DNA of 64,000 nucleotides from Companilactobacillus furfuricola (GTDB lineage: Bacteria; Bacillota; Bacilli; Lactobacillales; Lactobacillaceae): the NCBI RefSeq assembly GCF_003946325.1, contig NZ_RHNT01000002.1, positions 85,851 to 149,850 on the forward strand. Direction: 5' to 3'. Under the pieces are notes generated by a model, which had not been told where the DNA came from, did no database searches, and saw only the letters and a list, made by a program, of their open reading frames with translations. This document shows positions 25,553 through 34,531 of the stretch, piece after piece. How positions within the stretch are numbered: the stretch's first letter is position 1; every line of letters begins with the position of its first letter. The position numbers and the translations under genes are program-made.

Positions 25553-26275
25553 TTAACTAAAAAATATCGTCCAAACTTTAACAGCAACAATTCCGCCAAG
25601 GATCGGTGCAACAACTGGTACCCAGCTGTATTCGAATTGGGAAGATCCTTTGTGTTGCAATGGCAAGACTGCATGCAACAAACGTGGTCCAAGGTCACGA
25701 GCTGGATTCAAGGCTGGTCCGGTTGCTCCACCTAGTGAAACGACCAAGGCCATAACTAGAAATCCTAGACCTAATAAGTCAGAACGTGGTCCGATTTTAT
25801 CAGACGTCAGTGCTACTGCACCTAGGATCAAGACGAACGTTCCTAAGAACTCGTTGATAAATCCATTCCATTTGCTGTGAACGTTGTCGATCGTGGAGAA
25901 TGTACCTAAGATCGATTCAGCGTTAGTAGTTTTATCGTAGTAAGGTTTGTAAGCAGCGACGATACAAGCTTGACCAAAAATAGCTCCAAGCATTTGCGCT
26001 ACTAAATATGGCAAGACCTCACCCCAAGGGAATTGGCCGTTAACCGCCATGGCTAAAGTCATAGCAGGATTGATCTGTGCTCCTGAGGTCCCGGCGAACA
26101 TCATCGCTGGGATCATAACACCGATACCGTAACCGAAACCGATCAAGATCCAGCCCCCATGGAAACCTTTCGTTCCTTTTAATTCAACGTTAGCCACAGA
26201 ACCATTACCTAAAGCAACCATCAATGCAGTTCCAATAAATTCAGCCATGCAGCGAATAAATAGTGTGTAGTGCAT
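25553..26275 (-). CDS. MIP family aquaglyceroporin (GlpF/lactate-facilitator type)
   Basis: This is a 240-residue six-helix channel with both half-helix motifs, NPAMTLAMA and NPARDLGPR. The Asp after the second NPA is typical of glycerol facilitators and of the lactobacillar lactic-acid-permeable aquaporins. It should conduct glycerol, lactic acid or other small neutral solutes across the membrane. The start at 26275 follows TGGGGTATTA, a modest ribosome binding site. It is a single-gene unit. Substrate preference cannot be told from the sequence alone. Confidence 0.85.
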   Translation of the reverse strand: MHYTLFIRCMAEFIGTALMVALGNGSVANVELKGTKGFHGGWILIGFGYGIGVMIPAMMFAGTSGAQINPAMTLAMAVNGQFPWGEVLPYLVAQMLGAIFGQACIVAAYKPYYDKTTNAESILGTFSTIDNVHSKWNGFINEFLGTFVLILGAVALTSDKIGPRSDLLGLGFLVMALVVSLGGATGPALNPARDLGPRLLHAVLPLQHKGSSQFEYSWVPVVAPILGGIVAVKVWTIFFS

Positions 26276-26420
26276 AAATTAATACCCCATAAATTTATTT
26301 GCACAGTCTCATCGTTTGGTAGCTTGGCTTTTTAGTCGACTAACCTCTTTAAATCTGACCGTAACGAGTAACAATTATAGCACATGAAAATATCAATGAA
26401 AGTGATTTGTGAAAAAATGT

Positions 26421-27815
26421 TTATGATTTTTTCATATATTTTAAAGCTGAATTTAGCAATACAGCAGCGATTAATATAAATACTAATAAAACAATGAAAG
26501 CATTTTGTGAACTAATTGCTGTTTTAGTGGCGTAATTTTCAGAAAGTCCAGAAGTTTGTGACAAAGCAACGATAGTAGATGCGATCGAAGTCCCAACGGC
26601 ACCGGCAAACTGTTGCACAGTATTGAACCAGCCGTTTCCGTCAGCATTTTTTTCAGTTGGAAGTTGTTTCAATCCATTGGTCATCGTATTTCCCATAACG
26701 AGTCCCATACCTAACATAAATAAGAGATAAAAGATCAGGATTAAGGTGGAATTTAACGTTCGTCCAAAAATGGAGTATAAGATCATTGCCAAGATCTGGA
26801 TCGTGATACCGATCATAATAGGCTTTCTTGCCCCAAATTTATCAAGGATCGATCCACCCAGTGGTGCAAAGATTGCTCCAAGTAATGCGCCAGGTAAGAC
26901 GATCAATCCGGCAATCAAAGCTGATTTGTGATCGACTAATTGAATGTAATTAGGCAAGATGAAAGACATTCCCAAGGCACCTATCTGGACGAGGAAGAAA
27001 GCACTCAAGTGTGCAGCGTATTTTTTGTTTTTCAAAACATCAATATCGATCAAAGGATTTTCACTGTGTTTGGATTGAATGACGAAACCGATCAAACCAA
27101 TGATACCGATGATCAGTGGGAGAACAAAGTTAAGTGGTGCGGTTTTGATGGTCGATAAATTAGTAAAAGCAAAGATCAGACCAACAAAAGCGATGGCAAT
27201 CAAGATGAGCCCACCTAAGTTGAGTTTCGTATGAGTAGGTGCCGTGACTTGTTTGATCGAGATAGCGCCAATGATCAAGGCAAATATGACTACTGGTAGT
27301 AGTAATAAGAAAATACTTCGCCAGCCGAGGGAGCTAACAACCAATCCGCCAAAAGTTGGTCCGATGGCTGGAGCAATTGCCGTGATCAGCGTCCCAATGC
27401 CCATCAATAGACCAATTTTAGAAGTGGGTGCTTGTTCCAAGATGATGTTGAACATCAAAGGTAAAGCAATTCCGGCACCGATACCTTGAATGACTCGTCC
27501 CAAAATCAGCAGGGGAAAAATCGGGGCAGTCGCATCAACGACTAGACCAATAATAAAAAGCAGGGCTGCCGTGATGAATAATTTTTTCGAAGTAAAGGTG
27601 TGTTTCAAGTAGGCAGAAAGTGGCATCATGATCGACGCAATCAACAAATATCCAGTCGTCATCCACTGGACAGTTGAAGTAGAAACATTAAATTCTTTCA
27701 TTAAAGTTGGAAAAGTAATATTGGTAGCAGTTTCGACAACGACACCGGAAAACGACATTAAGCCGGTGGCTAAAATTGCCAAAATCAAGCTGGTATTTAT
27801 TTTTTTAGTTTGCAT
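26421..27815 (-). CDS. MFS drug exporter, DHA2 (EmrB/QacA) family
   Basis: The 464-residue protein has fourteen predicted membrane helices and family features such as TVQWMTTGYLLIASIMMPLSA, with the second half starting near KNKKYAAHL. The start at 27815 (MQTKKINTSL) has GGAGG just upstream; the longer frame to 27905 would cover the regulator's promoter. It is divergent from a MarR gene, with a dyad between them, the usual setup for substrate-induced efflux. Substrates are probably hydrophobic or cationic compounds. Confidence 0.85.
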   Translation of the reverse strand: MQTKKINTSLILAILATGLMSFSGVVVETATNITFPTLMKEFNVSTSTVQWMTTGYLLIASIMMPLSAYLKHTFTSKKLFITAALLFIIGLVVDATAPIFPLLILGRVIQGIGAGIALPLMFNIILEQAPTSKIGLLMGIGTLITAIAPAIGPTFGGLVVSSLGWRSIFLLLLPVVIFALIIGAISIKQVTAPTHTKLNLGGLILIAIAFVGLIFAFTNLSTIKTAPLNFVLPLIIGIIGLIGFVIQSKHSENPLIDIDVLKNKKYAAHLSAFFLVQIGALGMSFILPNYIQLVDHKSALIAGLIVLPGALLGAIFAPLGGSILDKFGARKPIMIGITIQILAMILYSIFGRTLNSTLILIFYLLFMLGMGLVMGNTMTNGLKQLPTEKNADGNGWFNTVQQFAGAVGTSIASTIVALSQTSGLSENYATKTAISSQNAFIVLLVFILIAAVLLNSALKYMKKS

Positions 27816-27856
27816 AGAGCCTCCATAGTTAGAATTCGAACTAATATATTCTGTTA

Positions 27857-27882
27857 TACCACAATTTCCTTTATTTGTGGTA
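27857..27882. promoter_or_regulatory. Dyad operator between the MFS gene and marR
   Basis: TACCACAA (27857-27864) and TTGTGGTA (27875-27882) form a perfect 8 bp inverted repeat with centres 18 bp apart, fitting a MarR dimer. Confidence 0.6.
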
Positions 27883-27920
27883 AAATTAATTAAATTAGAA
27901 TACAAACAATGAGGCCAACA

Positions 27921-28361
27921 ATGGATAAAGTTTTCGGGATAGTCGTCAAAAAGGCAAATAATGGATTGGATCGTGATGCTGAGAAATTTGCTAAAACATT
28001 AGGCATCACCAGAATGCAATTAAGTATCATCAATTACATCTCACGCAATGAAAATAAGACCGATATTTTTCAGAAAGATATCGAAAAAGAATTCAATATT
28101 AGAAAAGCTAGTGCAACGAGTGCTTTAAAATTAATGGAGCAAAAAGATTTGATCATTCGGGTCTCATTGCCAAAAGATGCACGTTTGAAACGAATCGTAT
28201 TGACTTCAAAATCTCGTCAACTTACCGAGCAAATCAGTGATTATATTGCCTCAGTTGAAGCTGAAGTTACCCAAGCAGTTGGGGCGGAGCAGATGCAGAT
28301 CGTCAAAGATGGGCTTGCTAAGGTATCGGCTTTTTTTGAAAACAAGGATGAAATCAATTAA
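27921..28361 (+). CDS. MarR family transcriptional regulator
   Basis: A 146-residue winged-helix protein. The DNA-binding part is about residues 40-95 (FNIRKASATSALKLMEQKDL, then a wing with RLKRIVLT). I start it at the ATG at 27921, which has GAGG seven bases upstream; the ATG at 27909 has no site. It likely represses itself and the divergent MFS exporter through the dyad at 27857. Confidence 0.85.
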   Translation: MDKVFGIVVKKANNGLDRDAEKFAKTLGITRMQLSIINYISRNENKTDIFQKDIEKEFNIRKASATSALKLMEQKDLIIRVSLPKDARLKRIVLTSKSRQLTEQISDYIASVEAEVTQAVGAEQMQIVKDGLAKVSAFFENKDEIN

Positions 28362-28380
28362 AAAAATATTAGATAAATAT

Positions 28381-28407
28381 TTGACAAACATGAAAAAGTG
28401 ATATAAT
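28381..28407 (+). promoter_or_regulatory. Promoter of the cysteine leader
   Basis: TTGACA (28381-28386) and TATAAT (28402-28407) are both perfect consensus hexamers, 15 bp apart, which is slightly short. Transcription would begin about 30 bases before the leader ORF. Confidence 0.7.
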
Positions 28408-28440
28408 CTTTCAACATAAATTAATCGGAGGGATTCAATT

Positions 28441-28521
28441 ATGACTAATGTAAATGTTTCAACATTGAACAGTTGTTGTTGTGGTTCGCATCTTATGCGA
28501 TCCACTGATTTGCATGCCTAA
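28441..28521 (+). CDS. Cysteine-codon leader peptide (26 residues)
   Basis: CGGAGGGATTCAATT provides an excellent ribosome binding site before ATG 28441. The peptide carries three consecutive Cys codons (NSCCCGSH, residues 10-17). Directly after them is a hairpin, with GTGG..TCGCAT pairing with ATGCGA..CCAC, and 45 bases after the stop is a terminator. This is the classic plan for attenuation by ribosome stalling at scarce Cys-tRNA. The next genes, about 640 bp on, are a cysteine synthase-family enzyme and a cystathionine enzyme. Confidence 0.7.
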   Translation: MTNVNVSTLNSCCCGSHLMRSTDLHA

Positions 28522-28563
28522 AATTGGTTCTTTTGGTGAAAGCTTAAATCAGACTATCGTATA

Positions 28564-28604
28564 AGGTGCAGTTTCCTAAGTTTTTTAGGAGCTGCACTTT
28601 TTTT
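28564..28604 (+). terminator. Attenuator/terminator of the cysteine leader
   Basis: GTGCAG and TTTCCTAA pair with TTAGGAG and CTGCAC (28566-28597), followed by seven T. It would end transcripts before cysK when cysteine is plentiful. Confidence 0.8.
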
Positions 28605-28636
28605 GTCTAATTTTTGATGGTGGTGGGGTGAGACCC

Positions 28637-28803
28637 GGTTCTGTGGGGGTTCCGGGAATTGCGCTGTGGAACGCAATGGACGCCACTTTGAACCAATCGA
28701 GAAGTTCACTCGATTGTTTCAAAGCTGGGTCTTTCACTAAGCTCCTTCGTCGCCAAGTGAAATTTCATGGCTGACAGCGAATTCCCTCCACCCCCACAGA
28801 ACC
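28637..28803 (+). repeat. Structured intergenic repeat, family 1, copy B
   Basis: Terminal arms GGTTCTGTGGGGGT (28637-28650) and ACCCCCACAGAACC (28790-28803) pair perfectly. Inside are GGAATTGCGCTG against CAGCGAATTCC, a hairpin with CAATCGAG/CTCGATTG, and a hairpin TTTCACT/AGTGAAA around the shared core AAGCTCCTTCGTCGCCA. The arms differ in sequence from copies A and C but keep pairing. Confidence 0.85.
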
Positions 28804-28972
28804 TAATTGGGTGTAAAACTATCTTGTTGGTGTGATGACGGTACTTATTTATATTTCAATATGTTCATTTGGTTAATTTGGATGTACTTAGTTTTATTTG
28901 TTCATAGACTTTTGGCCGGTGGTATCTATCTCTTAAGTTAGTTATCGGATGAAAATTATGGAGTGACTTTTT

Positions 28973-29143
28973 ATGATGAGATCTCATCTATTCCGAAGAA
29001 CCTTGTTGGACGTGACACTATTTCCTTTGTATTATTCCAAGGATTTGGGTACTGGTTTTGATTTTTTAAATTTTGATGGTGGATCGGAAATGCTAGATTT
29101 GGTTTCTAATGATTTTGCTTGGGATTTCAATTCGTTTTTCTAG
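28973..29143 (+). CDS. Possible small ORF before cysK (56 residues)
   Basis: ATG at 28973 has TGGAG nine bases upstream and a frame of 56 codons, ending 14 bp before the cysK start. The product is acidic and aromatic-rich at its end ([11 protein letters not shown]) and matches no family I know. It could be a second leader peptide, a translational coupler for cysK, or chance. The rest of the region between copy B and this ORF shows nothing else. Confidence 0.3.
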   Translation: MMRSHLFRRTLLDVTLFPLYYSKDLGTGFDFLNFDGGSEMLDLVSNDFAWDFNSFF

Positions 29144-29157
29144 AAAGGGATTTGGTT

Positions 29158-30069
29158 ATGTTAGTTAAAAATATTTATCAAACGATCGGCAATACACCGT
29201 TGTTGCAGCTGGATGTTCCGGCTGCTAATGATGTTAAGATTTTTGCGAAGTTGGAGATGTTTAATCCTGGGGGATCTGTTAAGGATCGCTTGGGAGTTAA
29301 CTTGATCGAGAGCGGGATCAAGCGAGGACAGATCAAGTACGGCACCACTATTATTGAACCTACCGCTGGTAATACTGGGATCGGCGTGGCTTTGGCAGCT
29401 CAGCGTCATGGGTTGCCAGTTAAGTTGGTCGTTCCTGAGAAGTTTAGTCAGGAGAAACAGATTTTGATGAAAGCTTTGGGGGCTGAGATCATTCATACTG
29501 CTTCGGAAGATGGCATCGTGGGTGCGATCGATAAGGCGAAGGCGTTAGCTCATGAGATCGACAATTCATATGTGCCATTGCAGTTTGAGAATCCTGATAA
29601 TCCAAAAGCCTATGCTCAGACATTAGGTCCGGAGATCATCGCAGATCTGGCTGGTAAAAAAATCGATGCTTTCGTGGCTGGCTCTGGTAGTGGCGGTACT
29701 TTTGTTGGCGTTACTCAAGCTTTACAGAAGAAATTCCCTGAGATGAAAGCTATCACGGTTGAACCGGAAGGTTCGATCTTAAATGATGGAGTTGAGCATC
29801 CCCATCGAACTGAAGGCATTGGCGTTGAATTTGTTCCACCATTTTTTAAAGAAATTACGGTGGATGGCGTAAAGACGATCAGTGATGACGATGCTTTTTC
29901 AAATGTGAAATGGTTGGCTAAAAACGAAGGTTTGTTTGCCGGTAGTTCTAGTGGAGCTGCTTTAGCGGCAGCTTTACAAGTAGCTGAAGAATTGCCAAGG
30001 AATTCCAACATTGTCACGATTTTTCCCGATTCAAGCGAACGTTATTTAAGTAAAGGCATTTACGACTAA
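29158..30069 (+). CDS. PLP-dependent cysteine synthase / cystathionine beta-synthase (CysK/MccA family)
   Basis: This 303-residue enzyme has the PLP lysine in GGSVKDR (Lys42) and the cofactor/substrate loops [10 protein letters not shown] (67-76) and GSGSGGT. The stretch [10 protein letters not shown] is closer to MccA-type cystathionine beta-synthases than to plain O-acetylserine sulfhydrylases, though I cannot separate the two by eye. With the next gene it would move sulfur between homocysteine and cysteine through cystathionine. I start it at ATG 29158, which follows AAAGGGA; a TTG 39 bases earlier lacks a site. It is probably controlled by the cysteine leader upstream. Confidence 0.85.
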   Translation: MLVKNIYQTIGNTPLLQLDVPAANDVKIFAKLEMFNPGGSVKDRLGVNLIESGIKRGQIKYGTTIIEPTAGNTGIGVALAAQRHGLPVKLVVPEKFSQEKQILMKALGAEIIHTASEDGIVGAIDKAKALAHEIDNSYVPLQFENPDNPKAYAQTLGPEIIADLAGKKIDAFVAGSGSGGTFVGVTQALQKKFPEMKAITVEPEGSILNDGVEHPHRTEGIGVEFVPPFFKEITVDGVKTISDDDAFSNVKWLAKNEGLFAGSSSGAALAAALQVAEELPRNSNIVTIFPDSSERYLSKGIYD

Positions 30070-30095
30070 TTAAAAAAACAGAGGAGATCAATATT

Positions 30096-31235
30096 ATGAA
30101 ATTTAATACAAAACTTGTTCACGGCGGCATTAGTGAAGACCAAACGACAGGAGCAGTTTCGATCCCAGTTTATCGTTCTTCAACTTTTCACCAACACGTT
30201 TTAGGAGGCGAGCCAAAGTGGGAATATTCTAGAACGGGCAATCCTACCCGAGCAGCTTTAGAAGCTTTAGTCGCTGATATTGAAGAAGGAACTAATGCAT
30301 TTGCTTTTGCCTCCGGATCAGCTGCTATTCATGCGGCCTTTTCTCTCTTTTCAGCAGGTGATCACATCGTCATCGGAAACGACGTTTATGGTGGAACTTT
30401 CCGCTTGGTCAACAAAGTCTTGAAGCGTTTTGGCTTGGAATTCACCGTTGTTGATACACGTGACCTAGATGCTGTGGAAAAAGCTGTTCAAGAAAATACC
30501 GTAGCGATATATCTGGAAACGCCTACTAATCCCTTACTTCACGTATCGGATATTCACGCTATCGCAAAAATCGCTAAGAAGCACGATATTTTAACGATCG
30601 TTGATAATACATTTGCGACGCCATACAATCAAAATCCCTTGACTTTAGGTGCCAACATCGTGGTTCACAGCGCTACTAAATATCTTGGTGGACATTCCGA
30701 TGTTGTTGCGGGATTAGCCGTAACTAACGATGCAAAAATCGCTGAAGAATTAGCTTTCTTGCAAAATTCCATCGGTTCAACTTTAGGCCCAGATGACAGT
30801 TGGCTCTTAATGCGTGGTATCAAAACACTCGGCGTTAGAATGCGTGTGCATCAAGAAAATACCCAAATTATTTTTGACTATCTCAAGAAAAATGCCAAGG
30901 TAGCTAACGTCTACTATCCTGGTGACCCCGACAGTGAAGGCTATAATATCGCTAAAAAACAGATGAGTGGTTTTGGTGCTATGATCTCCTTTGAACTTAA
31001 CGAAGGCCTGGACGCTAAGAAGTTTGTTGAGAGTTTACACGTGATCGACTTAGCTGAAAGTTTGGGCGGGATCGAAAGTTTGATCGAAGTACCTGCAGTC
31101 ATGACTCACGCTGCTATCCCACGTGAAATCAGATTGAAAAACGGCATCAAAGACGAATTGATCCGCCTTTCAGTCGGTGTGGAGGACGATGCTGATCTGT
31201 TGGCTGATTTAGAACAAGCTTTTGAACAAATTTAA
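30096..31235 (+). CDS. Cystathionine gamma-lyase/gamma-synthase (Cys/Met PLP enzyme)
   Basis: A 379-residue fold-type I PLP enzyme. The Schiff-base lysine is in SATKYLGGHSD (Lys195); YSRTGNPT (44-51) and the ETPTNP loop (141-146) are conserved. Such enzymes split cystathionine to cysteine or make it from O-acylhomoserine and cysteine. Pairing with a CBS-like gene 26 bp upstream suggests reverse transsulfuration (a mccAB-like operon). AGAGGAGATC is the ribosome binding site. Confidence 0.85.
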   Translation: MKFNTKLVHGGISEDQTTGAVSIPVYRSSTFHQHVLGGEPKWEYSRTGNPTRAALEALVADIEEGTNAFAFASGSAAIHAAFSLFSAGDHIVIGNDVYGGTFRLVNKVLKRFGLEFTVVDTRDLDAVEKAVQENTVAIYLETPTNPLLHVSDIHAIAKIAKKHDILTIVDNTFATPYNQNPLTLGANIVVHSATKYLGGHSDVVAGLAVTNDAKIAEELAFLQNSIGSTLGPDDSWLLMRGIKTLGVRMRVHQENTQIIFDYLKKNAKVANVYYPGDPDSEGYNIAKKQMSGFGAMISFELNEGLDAKKFVESLHVIDLAESLGGIESLIEVPAVMTHAAIPREIRLKNGIKDELIRLSVGVEDDADLLADLEQAFEQI

Positions 31236-31280
31236 AATAATAAACTACTAGTATTAAATCAAACACTATGTTCAAAAGGC

Positions 31281-31310
31281 CTTGCCGCAATTAAATTGGC
31301 AAGACTTTTT
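31281..31310 (+). terminator. Possible terminator after the cystathionine enzyme
   Basis: CTTGCC pairs with GGCAAG across an 11-base loop, followed by ACTTTTT. The stem is short. Confidence 0.45.
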
Positions 31311-31405
31311 GCTAAGGTAAAATTAGAAAACATCATAATGATCGTTTAAAAAAATATTTGTCATAAAAAAATATTAGTGATATGCTCTTTGTGAAAACTG
31401 AATAG

Positions 31406-31534
31406 ATTTCTTCGGGGCAGGGTGAAATTCCCGACCGACGGTGACAACGACAAGTTGAAGTCCGTGACCCGCGTAATTCGCGGTTGACTCAGTGCGATTC
31501 TGAGACCGACAGTACAGTCTGGATGGGAGAAGAA
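31406..31534 (+). ncRNA. FMN riboswitch (RFN element)
   Basis: It contains the conserved pieces TTCGGGGCAGGGTGAAATTC, CCGACCGACGGTGA, AGTCCGTGACCCGC, GACCGACAGTACAGTCTGGA and the closing GGGAGAAGAAA. Order and spacing match the six-stem FMN aptamer. When FMN binds, the terminator at 31619 should form and shut off ribD-ribE-ribBA-ribH. Confidence 0.95.
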
Positions 31535-31618
31535 AAAAAGATACATTTCATACCATGGATGTGGCTTTATTTGGCTACGCAAAGTTCTCGTATGAAATCT
31601 TATTTGGCTAATTATGAC

Positions 31619-31649
31619 GCCCCGCATAAATTTTATGCGGGGCTTTTTT
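31619..31649 (+). terminator. Riboswitch-controlled terminator before ribD
   Basis: GCCCCGCATAAA pairs with TTTATGCGGGGC (31619-31643), followed by six T, 18 bp before the ribD start codon. Confidence 0.9.
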
Positions 31650-31666
31650 ATTGGGGTGAATGAGAT

Positions 31667-32734
31667 TTGGAAGAAAATCAGTTTATGAACATTGCTTTTG
31701 AGGAAGCAAAGAAAGGTGTCGAAACTTGGACTAATCCACAAGTCGGTGCGGTGATCGTTAAGGACGGCAAAATCTTGTCACAAGGCCATCACGAGAAATT
31801 CGGTGGACCGCACGCTGAGATCAATACGTTGAATCATTTGGACAATATCGAGCAAGCAAAAGGTGCGGAAATGTTTGTGACGTTAGAGCCTTGTTCTCAC
31901 TTTGGAAAGACTCCTCCTTGCGTCCAAAAAGTGGTTGAAGTCGGGATCAAGAAAGTGGTCATTGGTCAACAAGATCCTAATCCAGTCGTCAGTGGCAACG
32001 GGATAAAATACTTAAAAGATCATGACGTTGCAGTAGAAGTCTTGCACACGACTGGTGGGATTAACCAAGCTTATAACTTTTTTTATCAAAACAAACGTCC
32101 GCTTGTCACAGTCAAATACGCTATGACTTTGGATGGCAAGATCAATCAAGCCAGCCAAACACGCACCATCATTACTGGCAAAGAGGCCTACAACGATAGT
32201 CAAAATGTCCGGGCTCATAACCAAGCTATTTTGATCGGCGAAAATACTTTGCTGATCGATGATCCGCAATTGACAGTTCGAAATCAGACGATGGCTTTTC
32301 CACCGCTCAGAGCAGTGGTCGTTCGCAATGTTAATAAATTATCGCCAGATTTGAAGCTATTTCAAGATACTACTACCTCTGTGTTGATTTTTTCCGAACA
32401 GGATGCCAAAAAACAATTTCCTGAAAATGTTGAAGTGTTGGTAGCGACAAGTTGGACTCCCGAAAAAATCATTTCCGAGTTAACCAAACGAAATATCGAA
32501 TCCGTGCTCGTTGAGGGTGGTAGCCACTTACAAGCTGACTTCGTACAAGCTAACTTGGTTGATCAATTGATCGTCTACGTAGCGCCCAAAATTTTTGGTG
32601 GAGCAAGTTTACCGGCTATTTTCAACCAAGCTCATTCGGACGATCGACTTTTTGAAAAGCCTCAGGTCCAAGCCTTAGGTTCGGATTTAAAAATCATTAC
32701 TAGGAGGTTGGACGATGTTCACCGGAATAATTAA
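31667..32734 (+). CDS. ribD: Bifunctional riboflavin deaminase/reductase
   Basis: This 355-residue protein carries out the second and third steps after GTP opening. The N-terminal deaminase has the zinc site GGPHAEINTL (His49, Glu51) and PCSHFGKTPPC (Cys76, Cys85). The C-terminal half from about 147 is the NADPH reductase (KYAMTLDGKI, and LVEGGSHLQADF). Translation begins at TTG 31667 with GGGGTGA seven bases upstream; no ATG fits. It is first in the rib operon and overlaps ribE by 20 bp. Confidence 0.95.
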   Translation: MEENQFMNIAFEEAKKGVETWTNPQVGAVIVKDGKILSQGHHEKFGGPHAEINTLNHLDNIEQAKGAEMFVTLEPCSHFGKTPPCVQKVVEVGIKKVVIGQQDPNPVVSGNGIKYLKDHDVAVEVLHTTGGINQAYNFFYQNKRPLVTVKYAMTLDGKINQASQTRTIITGKEAYNDSQNVRAHNQAILIGENTLLIDDPQLTVRNQTMAFPPLRAVVVRNVNKLSPDLKLFQDTTTSVLIFSEQDAKKQFPENVEVLVATSWTPEKIISELTKRNIESVLVEGGSHLQADFVQANLVDQLIVYVAPKIFGGASLPAIFNQAHSDDRLFEKPQVQALGSDLKIITRRLDDVHRNN

Positions 32735-33320
32735 AGATGTGGGGACCGTGGCTGAGATCTCCAAAAAAGCTGAGACATTTAAATTAGCCATCAAATTGAA
32801 TCATTTAAAAAATGCTGAACTTAAACTAGGCGACAGCATCGCTATCAACGGGACTTGCTTGACCGTTATCGAATTGATCAACGACGGTTTTGAAGTCGAA
32901 GCCATGCCAGAAACTTTTCGCCGAACTAATTTAGGCCAGCTGAACGAAAATGACCACGTCAACATCGAACCGGCATTGGCAGCTAAAGATAAGTTGGACG
33001 GTCACTTTGTCCTGGGGCATGTTGATACGACTGTCCAATTAGTTGATAAGCAAGAGGACCAAAATTCGATCGTACTAACTTTTCAAGTGGATCCTCAATA
33101 TCAAAAATATATCGTGGAAAAAGGCTCAGTGGCACTCGATGGCGTGAGCTTGACCGTCTCCAAAGTAGCTGGGGATAAATTTCAAGTTTCACTGATCCCC
33201 TATACGTTGCAAGAGACCATCTTAGGAGAGTTAACAATAGGCGATTCGATCAATTTAGAAACTGACATTTTAGGAAAATACATCTTAGATTCGCAAGTAG
33301 GGGGATATCAAAATGACTAA
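32715..33320 (+). CDS. ribE: Riboflavin synthase alpha chain
   Basis: This 201-residue protein has the two-fold lumazine-binding repeat: MFTGIIKDVGTV opens the first half, and the second starts about residue 98 with GHFVLGHVDTTV. It dismutates two lumazines into riboflavin. AGGAGGTTGGACG lies before the ATG, inside the end of ribD. It overlaps ribBA by 8 bp, so translation is coupled. Confidence 0.95.
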   Translation: MFTGIIKDVGTVAEISKKAETFKLAIKLNHLKNAELKLGDSIAINGTCLTVIELINDGFEVEAMPETFRRTNLGQLNENDHVNIEPALAAKDKLDGHFVLGHVDTTVQLVDKQEDQNSIVLTFQVDPQYQKYIVEKGSVALDGVSLTVSKVAGDKFQVSLIPYTLQETILGELTIGDSINLETDILGKYILDSQVGGYQND

Positions 33321-34530
33321 TACAGAAATTATTGAAAAAGTAGAGAGTGCCATCGATAAACTTAAACAGGGCAAGCTCATCATCGTAGCCGACTCGCCCG
33401 ACCGTGAATCTGAAGGCGACATGATCGGCTTAGCTGACTATGTTACTGGAGAATCCGTTAATAAAATGATCACCCATGCTAAAGGCTTACTCTGCGTACC
33501 AATGAGTAGCGAATATGCTAACAGATTGCGATTAACGTCCATGGTCGCAGATGGTGAAGATGCTTTTGGGACCGCCTTTACCATTAGCACTGATGCAAAA
33601 ACTACGACAACTGGTATCTCTGCATTTGACCGCGCAAAGACTATCAAGCTACTAGCTGATCCTACTAGCACATATGACGACTTTTTCCATCCAGGGCACG
33701 TCTTTCCACTTATCGCAGCTGATAACGGTGTTCAAGAACGGACTGGACATACTGAAGCGGCTGTCGATCTCGCTAAATTAGCTGGTGGTTCACCAGTGGC
33801 TTACATTTGCGAAGTCGTTAAACCTTCGGGAACAATGGCTAGAATGAAAGACTTAAGGGTCATCGCTGACGAAAACGACATGCAATTGATCACGATCGAA
33901 GATATTATAAAATACCGTGATATCAAGGATACTGACTTCATCAAAGAAATTGCTGACGTTAAATTGCCAACCAAATATGGTGATTTCAATATGAAAGCTT
34001 TTAAAGTCAATGACGTCGACGAACCTACTCTACTAGTTTCCAAAGGTGACATTAGCAAGCAAGACACTTTGTTGTTTAGAATGCACTCTGAATGCTTAAC
34101 AGGTGACGTTTTCGGTTCAAAAAGATGTGACTGTGGCGAACAATTAGACACAGCTTTGCAGAAGATCCAACAAAATGGATCAGGTGCAGTGCTGTACTTG
34201 CGTCAAGAGGGCCGTGGGATCGGACTAGCTAACAAATTAAAAGCTTATGAGCTTCAAGAACAAGGCTACGACACGGTGGAAGCTAACGAAAAACTTGGGT
34301 TCAAGCCGGACGAAAGAGAGTATGGTCAAGCGGCTGCGATCTTGAATCACATCGGTATCAAGAAAGTCGATCTGATGACGAACAACCCTGATAAGATCAA
34401 TAAATTAGAACAACTTGGGATTAAAGTAAATCACCGGATCCCTTTAGAAACAACGCCAACGAAAGAAAATATTCACTACTTAGAAATAAAGAAAACTAAA
34501 TTTCATCATTTACTCAAGGAGGTCAACTAA
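33313..34530 (+). CDS. ribBA: Bifunctional DHBP synthase / GTP cyclohydrolase II
   Basis: The 405-residue fusion starts both branches of riboflavin synthesis. The N-terminal DHBP synthase (about 1-205) has DSPDRESEGD and HPGHVFPLIA. The C-terminal GTP cyclohydrolase II (about 210-400) has the zinc motif CLTGDVFGSKRCDCGEQLD and RQEGRGIGL. AGTAGGGGGATATCAAA supplies the ribosome binding site within ribE. Confidence 0.95.
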   Translation: MTNTEIIEKVESAIDKLKQGKLIIVADSPDRESEGDMIGLADYVTGESVNKMITHAKGLLCVPMSSEYANRLRLTSMVADGEDAFGTAFTISTDAKTTTTGISAFDRAKTIKLLADPTSTYDDFFHPGHVFPLIAADNGVQERTGHTEAAVDLAKLAGGSPVAYICEVVKPSGTMARMKDLRVIADENDMQLITIEDIIKYRDIKDTDFIKEIADVKLPTKYGDFNMKAFKVNDVDEPTLLVSKGDISKQDTLLFRMHSECLTGDVFGSKRCDCGEQLDTALQKIQQNGSGAVLYLRQEGRGIGLANKLKAYELQEQGYDTVEANEKLGFKPDEREYGQAAAILNHIGIKKVDLMTNNPDKINKLEQLGIKVNHRIPLETTPTKENIHYLEIKKTKFHHLLKEVN

Positions 34531-34531
34531 G

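Noticed and set aside
31361..31741. Minus-strand ORF of 126 codons opposite the FMN riboswitch
   Set aside because: Antisense of a conserved RNA and of the ribD start; no ribosome binding site.
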